From Candidatus Dojkabacteria bacterium UBA3081 (GTDB lineage Bacteria; Patescibacteriota; Dojkabacteria; SC72): a stretch of DNA of 7,700 nt. Where the stretch lies: the NCBI GenBank assembly GCA_002366615.1, contig DFBL01000058.1:1-7700 (forward strand). The letters run 5' to 3'. The notes under the pieces were generated by a model, which did not search any database, had not been told where the DNA came from, and saw nothing but the letters and a program-made list of their open reading frames with translations. The position numbers and the translations under genes were made by a program. Shown here piece by piece: positions 1 through 5,921 of the stretch. Within the stretch, counting starts at the first letter, position 1. The number at the start of each line of letters is the position of its first letter.

Positions 1-8
1 GTTAGATT

Positions 9-1448
9 TTAAAACTCATTCCATAGATACTGATTTGTAATCTCATGGTGATATATAACCTCAGACCTTTTTACTTTTTTACCTAACTTTTTAGGACATC
101 TATCAGCTGTAGTCTGCTTTAATTCAATATATTTATTTTTAGTATCCTCTCCTAATAATTTTTCCATAAAGGAGCTTCTCTTGAAGGCTTTAATAGCATC
201 ATTAATATCATCTGGAAGAGTCTTAGTTCTTGTCTTAACAGATTTATTTATTTTTTGTTTTGGTCCTTCTAAACCTACCCTCAAAAGAGTGTAGTAAAGC
301 ATATATGGATTTGCATCTGGAGCAACGGATCTAACCTCTATTCTAGAGGATTTCTCATTTGCTAGAGGTATTCTAATCATAGCTGCTCTATCAACTGCAG
401 AAGACTTAATTTGATTTGGAGCCTCATAGTGAGGATCTAATCTTCTGTAAGCATTTACACTTGGATTTAGTATAAGAGAGATGTCCGAAGCTTTTCCTAA
501 TATTCTATCAATGAAATCATAACCTAGCTGAGAGAGATGGATATCTCCATTCTTTTTGTAAAATACATTCTTTCCCTCTTTTTCAATAGAGATATTTGTA
601 TGCATCCCACTCCCATTTATTCCGACTATTGGTTTTGGAAGGAATGTTGCAGTCATTCCCTGTTTTTCAGCTACCTGTCTTGCTACAAGTTTGTAAAGCT
701 GTATTTGATCTGCAGCTATATCTACTCTTGAGTGTTTGTAATTTAATTCAAATTGGGAGGGTGCTACTTCTGGATGATCTTTTTCATTTTCAAAACCTAA
801 AGCCCTATGTGCTTCTGCTGTTGCATCTATAAAGACACGAAGTCTATCCATAGGGAGAGAGTGGTAATATCCACCTGAAGATGCAAGTTTAAATCCTTCT
901 TTCTCATCAAAATTAACTTCGGCATCGACATTTTCGACCAATATCCCCTCTATCTCGTTTGCACCCATTACAAGGTATTTTTCTTTTTCATAAAGCCTTA
1001 ATAGGTATGATTTTAGTCTTGATCTGAAATCTGAAGGGTGGAGTATGTTGTCTCTTGTATATATCTCTGCAAATACAATCACTTTCCCTGGACCAAAGAT
1101 ATCACTAGGTAGCCAGTAGAAGGAGTTCCAGTCTAATTTTAATTTAAGGTCAGATTCATTTACTTGTGTAAAACCTTTAACAGAAGAGCCATCAAAGGTT
1201 AGATTATCATGAGACTCGAGGATAAAATCCTTGTTGTAATCAAGCATATGAAATCTCCCCTCTATATCAGTGAAGGCTACAGTAACTGCTTTTATCCCTT
1301 CCTCTTTTTTAAGGTAGTCAAGGTAGTACTTTTGAATTGTTGTTTCTGTTTTTCCAAAAGAATCAATTCTTCTTTGTTTTGCATCTCTGTTTAGTTTTTC
1401 AAGTTCGTTGTAAGGTATTCCTAAGAAATCTCTTAAAGGGATATCCAT
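9..1448 (-). CDS. glnA: Type I glutamine synthetase (glutamate-ammonia ligase)
   Basis: This enzyme makes glutamine from glutamate, ammonia and ATP in the cytoplasm and is the central step of ammonia assimilation. The 479-aa product carries the family landmarks in order: DGSS at 86-89 in the N-terminal beta-grasp domain; the metal-binding pair E165/E167 (NEIEG); YY at 194-195; EVAPSQFE at 227-234 with metal ligands E227 and E234; NGSGMH at 278-283 with H283; NAYRRL and EAP with R336 and E342; R354 and R359 before IRIP; and RIEVRS with E371 and R373. It is somewhat longer than the usual 440-470 aa because about 45 residues precede the beta-grasp domain. The NLYDLP adenylylation loop of enterobacterial enzymes is absent. 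The ATG at 1446-1448 has no Shine-Dalgarno sequence. The gene is divergent from the membrane-protein gene and has no evident link to the pilus operon. The EAPNQIKSSAVDR segment resembles Patescibacteria enzymes as I remember them. The family call is very secure. Confidence 0.97.
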   Translation of the reverse strand: MDIPLRDFLGIPYNELEKLNRDAKQRRIDSFGKTETTIQKYYLDYLKKEEGIKAVTVAFTDIEGRFHMLDYNKDFILESHDNLTFDGSSVKGFTQVNESDLKLKLDWNSFYWLPSDIFGPGKVIVFAEIYTRDNILHPSDFRSRLKSYLLRLYEKEKYLVMGANEIEGILVENVDAEVNFDEKEGFKLASSGGYYHSLPMDRLRVFIDATAEAHRALGFENEKDHPEVAPSQFELNYKHSRVDIAADQIQLYKLVARQVAEKQGMTATFLPKPIVGINGSGMHTNISIEKEGKNVFYKKNGDIHLSQLGYDFIDRILGKASDISLILNPSVNAYRRLDPHYEAPNQIKSSAVDRAAMIRIPLANEKSSRIEVRSVAPDANPYMLYYTLLRVGLEGPKQKINKSVKTRTKTLPDDINDAIKAFKRSSFMEKLLGEDTKNKYIELKQTTADRCPKKLGKKVKRSEVIYHHEITNQYLWNEF

Positions 1449-1509
1449 AAGTATTATTTATAAAAAATTAACTCTTATACATTACTAATTAATCCTTAAC
1501 ATCGCAAAT

Positions 1510-1534
1510 GTATTTATAAAACATTTTAAAATAC
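1510..1534. promoter_or_regulatory. Imperfect AT-rich palindrome in the divergent intergenic region (possible operator)
   Basis: A 25-nt imperfect inverted repeat (GTATTT...AAATAC) pairs at 9 of 12 symmetric positions. It lies between the glutamine synthetase gene and the divergent membrane-protein gene, about 20 nt upstream of the predicted -35 element of the latter. The rest of the 164-nt intergenic region is AT-rich and holds no recognisable RNA gene. A regulator-binding site here is speculative, because such matches arise easily in sequence this AT-rich. Confidence 0.18.
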
Positions 1535-1553
1535 AACTGTGTTTTAACTTTCC

Positions 1554-1582
1554 TTGCCCCAACAATGGAATTAAGGTATAAA
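1554..1582 (+). promoter_or_regulatory. Predicted sigma-70-type promoter of the small membrane-protein gene
   Basis: TTGCCC at 1554-1559 (-35-like) is followed, after exactly 17 nt, by TATAAA at 1577-1582 (-10-like). A transcript would start near 1589-1590, giving a leader of about 24 nt before the ATG at 1613. The AAAGGA at 1587-1592 lies 20 nt before the ATG, too far for a normal Shine-Dalgarno site. The call rests on consensus and spacing only. I could not find an equally good promoter for the divergent glutamine synthetase gene. Confidence 0.5.
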
Positions 1583-1612
1583 ATATAAAGGATAAATTTT
1601 AAGCTATAAATA

Positions 1613-2107
1613 ATGGCAAAACCAACTAAGTATGCTCCCCATATTTGTACAGCAGTAACTATATTAGCCCTAATAGGAATTGTAATAGGGTTAGTTACTG
1701 GTTCTACATTATGGATAGTAATTTTACTCTTACCTACTGCTATATACGAAGCGTATAGAACAGAGGGTAGGTCAACAAAGGCATCATCAGCTCTTTTAGT
1801 ATTAGTTTTAATATTGGAGATTGCTTTTATTCTCTTTGATGTTAATTTTAATATTGCACAGTACCTAGGTACTTCTCAAGAATATCTTGCTGGGTATTTA
1901 GTACCTTTGGGGGAAATAAAGGTTGTAGCTCCAACATTAATGGTTGTGCTTTCTGTTATCCTCTTTGTAAGAACTAGAGGAGTATTTACCAGATGGTTAG
2001 CAGTTACAATATTTGTTACTTCCTTTTCTATTGTCTATTCAATAGATCCTGAAATATTTAGTGATTTACTTAAAGAGGCTATTCAACAGGGGAGTAGAAG
2101 GCTTTAA
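1613..2107 (+). CDS. Small multi-pass membrane protein of unknown function
   Basis: I do not recognise this 164-aa protein. It has about five hydrophobic segments, at roughly 10-28, 31-47, 58-76, 103-119 and 126-143, joined by short loops. One loop is charged (EAYRTEGRSTK, 46-56), another holds RTRG at 120-123, and the tail is mildly charged (about 145-164). No signal peptide, catalytic motif or metal-binding cluster is visible. An in-frame TAA at 1607-1609 leaves the ATG at 1613 as the only reasonable start. It is the only plus-strand gene in the window, apparently with its own promoter, so it is probably a one-gene transcript. Its stop codon overlaps the stop of the convergent prepilin peptidase gene by 4 nt. 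The coding potential is convincing: full-length ORF, coherent hydrophobic pattern and promoter. No function can be inferred; a structural or transport-accessory membrane protein is possible. Confidence 0.85.
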   Translation: MAKPTKYAPHICTAVTILALIGIVIGLVTGSTLWIVILLLPTAIYEAYRTEGRSTKASSALLVLVLILEIAFILFDVNFNIAQYLGTSQEYLAGYLVPLGEIKVVAPTLMVVLSVILFVRTRGVFTRWLAVTIFVTSFSIVYSIDPEIFSDLLKEAIQQGSRRL

Positions 2108-2709
2108 AGCTTTAATAGAAGGATTGTAATTACGCCCAAGAGCATAAATGGGACAAAAGGTATTTTAAGACCTTTTACTTTTTTCTTTTTAATAATTGCA
2201 TAGAGAAGGCCATATATTAAGGAGGTAAATATTGCAATGTATCCCCAACTTAGGAGATTATTAAAACCAATCAACAAACCAACTATTATTGAGATTCGGA
2301 CATCTCCTTGGCCTAATGCTTTTTCTTTTGTTAATAGGACAATCAACTGAAAGATTGCTCCAAGTGCTATTGCCCCAAGAATATTTTGATAGGGGGAATA
2401 GATCCAAGTTGAGGTTATTTGTATTTCATCCTTTATTAACAGAAAGAGTAAAATATTTATTACTAACAAGATACTCATTAAGAAAAAAGATACACTTCTG
2501 TGTACTTCCATCTTTTTTAGATCAAAGTAAACAAGAAAGGAAAGAGCAGAGAAAAGGATCAAAAGGGTCAAGAAGAGTAAGATATTTATAAAGGTTGGGG
2601 AAGAGAAATAGAAAAGTTTTAGGAAAGATATGAAAAGGGAGAGACCTAAGAAAGAAACAAAGATTTTTTCTTTTATTTCACATTTTGTATTAAATATTTG
2701 AGATTTCAA
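2104..2709 (-). CDS. pilD: Prepilin peptidase (A24 family), peptidase domain only
   Basis: This membrane-embedded aspartic protease would cleave the leader peptides of the prepilins encoded just upstream, on the cytoplasmic side of the membrane. The 201-aa protein has about six to seven hydrophobic segments. Both A24 catalytic aspartates are visible: D63 in YFDLKK after a membrane segment, and D136 in the GxGD motif LGQGDVR. IPFVPF at 183-188 matches the conserved segment near the end of the family. The N-terminal domain of classical PilD/GspO, with its paired CxxC motifs and methyltransferase activity, is missing, so it may cleave without methylating. The start is TTG at 2707-2709; no ATG occurs in frame before the first aspartate, and an in-frame stop at 2728-2730 closes the upstream side. 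It overlaps the preceding pseudopilin gene by 20 nt and is the last gene of the operon. Its stop overlaps that of the convergent membrane-protein gene. Confidence 0.88.
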   Translation of the reverse strand: MKSQIFNTKCEIKEKIFVSFLGLSLFISFLKLFYFSSPTFINILLFLTLLILFSALSFLVYFDLKKMEVHRSVSFFLMSILLVINILLFLLIKDEIQITSTWIYSPYQNILGAIALGAIFQLIVLLTKEKALGQGDVRISIIVGLLIGFNNLLSWGYIAIFTSLIYGLLYAIIKKKKVKGLKIPFVPFMLLGVITILLLKL

Positions 2710-3082
2710 ATGGGTCTGTATTAATATTTAATTCTTTTTCAGTGAAAGTATATATATCATTGACTGTATCTTTGGCTTCTATACTTATTATTTTAACTCC
2801 AGTAAATCCCACCTTATCTGATACTGCTATTGTACAATCCCAATTGTCCATTGAGATATTAAAGGTTCCTGTATATGTTCTATTCCTCTTTATTTTGTAT
2901 ACAGTTTCTTCTAAGCATGTTTCCGAGTTATTTTCTAGAATATTTGAGTCATAGGTCATCTTTCCTACTATTAGGGTTGTCATATTTCTATACAGAGAAT
3001 CTATTCCTGTAAGAAGAAGCAGGGGAAGAATTATTAATACTGTTGTTAGAGCAATGTAGCCTTTTATCTTAGTATTGATAAT
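2690..3082 (-). CDS. PilX/GspK-like minor pseudopilin with a non-AUG start
   Basis: Read only from its first ATG (2981-2983), this gene gives a 97-aa soluble fragment. The frame stays open upstream to a TAA at 3086-3088, and the added 33 codons encode a prepilin N-terminus: INTKIKG, the putative cleavage site, then YIALTTVLIILPLLLLTG. I therefore extend the gene to the ATT at 3080-3082 (130 aa). ATC at 3077-3079 or ATA at 3065-3067 are alternatives. The mature protein has Thr, not Glu, at position +5, as expected of GspK-type subunits that cap a pseudopilus. Two cysteines (C56 in SETCLEE and C83 in NWDCTI, counted from the ATT) could form a disulfide in a small beta-rich head. The pattern of a CxEE helix, an YTG turn, CxI and then KIISI resembles small pilus-operon proteins of Patescibacteria as I recall them. 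It overlaps the gspJ-like gene by 19 nt and the peptidase gene by 20 nt. The coding call is strong; the exact start is uncertain. Confidence 0.78.
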   Translation of the reverse strand: MINTKIKGYIALTTVLIILPLLLLTGIDSLYRNMTTLIVGKMTYDSNILENNSETCLEETVYKIKRNRTYTGTFNISMDNWDCTIAVSDKVGFTGVKIISIEAKDTVNDIYTFTEKELNINTDPFEISNI

Positions 3083-3546
3083 AAATTAATTGTCTCTGTA
3101 ATTGTTGAATCACTGTTTGATACTGTATCTATGGTTATTTTAACAGCTATAGGGGTGTTTGGATCTCCATTGTAGATTGGTTCAAGAAAAAATTGTGTTA
3201 CAGAAATATCTGGTGGAGTTATTCTCACAGAGTCAAAAAAGAGGGTAGAGTTTAATAGGTAGTACTGCTTAATTCCATCAGAAAAGTTTAGTTCTAGTAG
3301 GCCATTGTTGTTTCCAAAAACACTGTTAGTATTATCAATTGAAATGGCATTCTCAAAAGAGTTAGTAAGATGTTGTGTTAAAAATTCAGATGTTTTGTAA
3401 ACTGCTCCTCTCCTATTGTTTTTTAGAGTAGCCTCTTGTGTAGACATCATAAAATTAAGGACCATTAGAAGTATGATTGAGAAGAGTCCAATGTATAGCA
3501 TTGTTTCTATTAACGTTACGCCTTTTAGTTTTCTTTTACTTTTCAT
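3064..3546 (-). CDS. GspJ-like minor pseudopilin
   Basis: This is a 160-aa type IV pilin-like protein with a textbook class III signal: a basic leader MKSKRKLKG, predicted cleavage after G9, then VTLIE with Glu at +5 (E14). A hydrophobic stretch to about residue 34 would anchor the precursor in the membrane and form the filament core. The amphipathic helix continues to about 65, and the rest looks beta-rich with no cysteines. Its place directly before the GspK-like gene, together with RRGAVYKTSEFLTQHL (45-60) after the hydrophobic helix, suggests the GspJ role in the tip complex. That assignment comes from gene order more than sequence. The ATG at 3544-3546 lies inside the end of the 644-aa pseudopilin gene (11-nt overlap), and the end overlaps the next gene, consistent with coupled translation. 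No strong Shine-Dalgarno sequence is present. Confidence 0.88.
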   Translation of the reverse strand: MKSKRKLKGVTLIETMLYIGLFSIILLMVLNFMMSTQEATLKNNRRGAVYKTSEFLTQHLTNSFENAISIDNTNSVFGNNNGLLELNFSDGIKQYYLLNSTLFFDSVRITPPDISVTQFFLEPIYNGDPNTPIAVKITIDTVSNSDSTITETINLLSILR

Positions 3547-5470
3547 AGTTGACTATTAACTCTTTAAGTAAAGGGGTATTTATGGTATCTGAAGTAAAGG
3601 ATGTTTTGTATTGGAAATATCTTCCATATATGGATGTTGGTAGATAGGATACTCCACTAGAATCAAAGTAGGTATTTAAGGTCCCATCTGGACCCACCCA
3701 TGTACTTCCTATCATTGAAGCATCGTTGCTTGCTCTTAACTGAGTTTTGAGAAAAGTTCCTGTAGGAATATCTGCTATTAAACTTAAAACATAATAGACT
3801 GATGTAGTAGATCCAGAATCATATATTTCAGACAAATACTCCCCCGATTCAATATATCCATCTCCACCTATACCTCCTCCACCCTTTCCTCCCCGAATAA
3901 ATTGGAGATAGCCATCCGTCGTGAGGACATAGGTATAGTTGCTATTCTCTGTTTGTACAAGAGATATATCATTAATTGAAACTCCTAATGTTAGACTACC
4001 ACATGTAAGAGGGGTTTGTAGGTTTTCTATATCAAGAACTTGATACTCCTGTCCTCCGACTCCTCCTATCATTACTCTATCATCTATAGAGACCAAGGCA
4101 TTTACAGACATTCCTTGAAGATCTCTCGATGCTATAAAGGAGATATTACTTTTGTTACTGATATCTAATATATAGAATTCATCAAGAGTGGAACTGTTCT
4201 CTGTTCCTATGAACGCTTTTGTCTTATCTTCTGAAATAAATAATGCGGTAGCATTTAAATCCCCTAAGTTTGCCTGTCCAACAAAAGATATATTAGGGGT
4301 ATGTTGATAGATCATAAATTCATTGTCATGTTCACTAAGAGTTAGGTATATGTACTGTTCATCAATATATATATCTGTAGCTGTAGTTTTGTTTGCTAGA
4401 CCACCCAGAGAAACAGTTTCAAGTATGGGTTGAGAGGAGCTGCCTAATATAGTTGCTATATCAAAGGAAATTAAACTGTTTCCTGCTGTCACGAAACCTC
4501 TATCTTCATATCCAGATATTGCATTAGCATCAGTGTTTGTAGGGATATCAAAATATCCTATTTGATTGATACTGGAGTTAAGCTCCAGAATTAGAACCTC
4601 TGAATTATTTGTGTCTGTTCCAAGTAATGCGGTAGTGTCATCGAGGAGGAAGATATCATTTGTTTTATATGTAGTTTCAAAAAACTGTTGGTCTGAAACA
4701 ACGGGCATATTTGTATCAAGATTTTCGGTTGCTAAAACCTTTATAAAGGGGTCCCCTGAGGCATTATCTCCACTACCCATTATGACAGTATCATTAAAGG
4801 TTGATATGGTTTTTGGTACACCGTTACCAGGGAGTTCATAGTTGTTTTCAGGATTTGGAGGGCTAGGGTTACACCAATCAGAGTACAACATAGTTTGTAG
4901 GCTTACCTCTCCACCCTCTTCATTTATAGACATTGTATCAGTAAAGATTCCTGTATCAAACTCTAGCTGAGTAGTCCAAGTAATAGAGTTAGTATTCCAA
5001 TCATTTACATACATCTTAGGATTAATTGTATGAACCTTTCCTATCCTATCAACCCAAGATACAATTATATTTATCAATCTAGTATGGGGATCTGTTGTTC
5101 CTCCAATATCTACCAGTTGCCTATTAATATCTCTTTGTACCTCATTAATTGTAAAAGAGTATGTTAATTCTTCTTGTGATATCTCTCCATCCAATATTAC
5201 ATACTCTCCTGATATATACTCTACATGCTTTGGTCCATCATTTGTATGTATAGCTAGTTCATACCAAGTTTTACTTTTTATTAGCTTTAAAGAAGAATAT
5301 ATATTCTGAGTTAATTGAGATGCTTTGGCTCTATCTCTAGTATTTTCTAATGTTCTAGTAGCATCAACTACTAAAAGGACAAGCATTGAGGATATTGCTG
5401 CAAATATCCCAATTGCTAAAACTAACTCAGCTAAACTATATCCTTTTAAGTTGTTTTTATATTTTTTCAT
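3536..5470 (-). CDS. Large minor pseudopilin with predicted beta-propeller and C-terminal beta-sandwich (GspI position; candidate pilus-tip adhesin)
   Basis: This 644-aa protein begins like a pilin: leader MKKYKNNLKG, cleavage after G10, then YSLAE with Glu at +5 (E15) and a hydrophobic helix to about 36. A pilin-type head runs to about 180. From about 215 to 526 come roughly seven diverged units of 45-50 residues that end in beta-strand patterns such as FYILDISN (432-439) and YQVLDIEN (476-483). These resemble LVIVD-type beta-propeller blades. A glycine-rich linker (527-538) leads to a C-terminal beta-rich module (539-644) ending in GRYFQYKTSF and LLKELIVNYE, typical of jelly-roll domains on surface proteins. 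The only two cysteines, C200 and C490, bracket most of the propeller. Pseudopilins are usually 130-350 aa, so about 460 residues are extra. It lies between the GspH-like and GspJ-like genes, overlapping them by 14 and 11 nt. Presenting the propeller at the filament tip for surface or host binding is inference; the pilin N-terminus is seen directly. Confidence 0.9.
   Translation of the reverse strand: MKKYKNNLKGYSLAELVLAIGIFAAISSMLVLLVVDATRTLENTRDRAKASQLTQNIYSSLKLIKSKTWYELAIHTNDGPKHVEYISGEYVILDGEISQEELTYSFTINEVQRDINRQLVDIGGTTDPHTRLINIIVSWVDRIGKVHTINPKMYVNDWNTNSITWTTQLEFDTGIFTDTMSINEEGGEVSLQTMLYSDWCNPSPPNPENNYELPGNGVPKTISTFNDTVIMGSGDNASGDPFIKVLATENLDTNMPVVSDQQFFETTYKTNDIFLLDDTTALLGTDTNNSEVLILELNSSINQIGYFDIPTNTDANAISGYEDRGFVTAGNSLISFDIATILGSSSQPILETVSLGGLANKTTATDIYIDEQYIYLTLSEHDNEFMIYQHTPNISFVGQANLGDLNATALFISEDKTKAFIGTENSSTLDEFYILDISNKSNISFIASRDLQGMSVNALVSIDDRVMIGGVGGQEYQVLDIENLQTPLTCGSLTLGVSINDISLVQTENSNYTYVLTTDGYLQFIRGGKGGGGIGGDGYIESGEYLSEIYDSGSTTSVYYVLSLIADIPTGTFLKTQLRASNDASMIGSTWVGPDGTLNTYFDSSGVSYLPTSIYGRYFQYKTSFTSDTINTPLLKELIVNYEK
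3857..3892 (-). other. Glycine-rich interdomain linker in the large pseudopilin
   Basis: Codons 527-538 encode a glycine-rich run containing KGGGG and GGDG, the lowest-complexity stretch of the protein. It separates the last propeller-like unit from the C-terminal beta-rich module and marks a clear domain boundary. It is probably a flexible hinge. Confidence 0.6.
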
Positions 5471-5921
5471 ACCATATTAGCCCTTCCCCATTTATATATA
5501 CTCTTATGTAATTCATTGAGTCATTTATTTCAAAGTATCCATATGACAAAGGTTTGAATTCTCCATTTTGAAATACAATTTCATTTGTTCCAGATAGGGA
5601 TATTGAGGCTATTCTAATATTACTAGGATATTTTTTTAAATCTGTCTCTGTTGCAGTTGCAAGACTTTCTCCATCAAAAAGAGTGTAGGTATTAACACCT
5701 AAGGCAACTCCTCCTTTTAGGTTCTTTTGAAAAGCTCTCTGTTGCTGATAGTATATATCTGTAACAATTTGAGAAGCGTATCCTTCCAATTTTGTCTCTT
5801 GAGCTTTTTGGATAGTGACTGGGAATACAAGGAAGGATAGCATCATAAGGATAGCCATTGTGACTAAAATTTCAAAAAGGGAGAAACCATCTAATTTGTA
5901 TTTATATCTTTTCTTAACCAT
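5457..5921 (-). CDS. GspH/FimT-like minor pseudopilin
   Basis: This 154-aa pseudopilin has a basic leader ending in LDG (cleavage after G12), then FSLFE with Glu at +5 (E17), and a hydrophobic helix to about residue 35. The helix continues amphipathically to about 65 (QIVTDIYYQQQRAFQ). The C-terminal half is beta-rich, with NEIVFQNGEFKPLSYGYF at 113-130 and IRVYINGEGLIWYEK near the end. That pattern fits GspH/FimT minor pilins, where glycine-containing hairpins close the sheet. There are no cysteines. The ATG at 5919-5921 overlaps the end of pilC by 8 nt, and its own stop lies 14 nt inside the next gene. A GGGA upstream of the ATG is the nearest thing to a ribosome-binding site. Coming directly after pilC, where GspG would be expected, it could instead be a divergent major pilin, but the beta-rich C-terminus favours GspH. 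Confidence 0.87.
   Translation of the reverse strand: MVKKRYKYKLDGFSLFEILVTMAILMMLSFLVFPVTIQKAQETKLEGYASQIVTDIYYQQQRAFQKNLKGGVALGVNTYTLFDGESLATATETDLKKYPSNIRIASISLSGTNEIVFQNGEFKPLSYGYFEINDSMNYIRVYINGEGLIWYEKI

Noticed and set aside
537..832. Two short overlapping plus-strand frames opposite glutamine synthetase
   Set aside because: Both are antisense to strongly conserved catalytic motifs and have no features of their own.
1449..1500. A promoter for glutamine synthetase, with TATAAG on the minus strand at 1474-1479
   Set aside because: No acceptable -35 element lies 16-18 nt upstream, and TATA-like words are common in this AT-rich stretch.
2289..2591. A 100-codon plus-strand open frame opposite the prepilin peptidase gene
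   Set aside because: The opposite strand carries the catalytic aspartate motifs of a peptidase. This frame is basic and compositionally biased, as expected of antisense to hydrophobic codons.
2742..2954. A 70-codon hydrophobic plus-strand frame opposite the GspK-like gene
   Set aside because: The minus-strand frame continues into a prepilin N-terminus and fits the operon. This one has no supporting context.
3064..3088. A frameshift fusing the GspJ-like and GspK-like genes
   Set aside because: Each frame has its own basic leader, Gly cleavage site and hydrophobic helix, so they are two overlapping prepilin genes, not one broken gene.
4566..4841. A 91-codon plus-strand open frame opposite the large pseudopilin
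   Set aside because: It lies inside the propeller-coding region, with no promoter, ribosome-binding site or domain.
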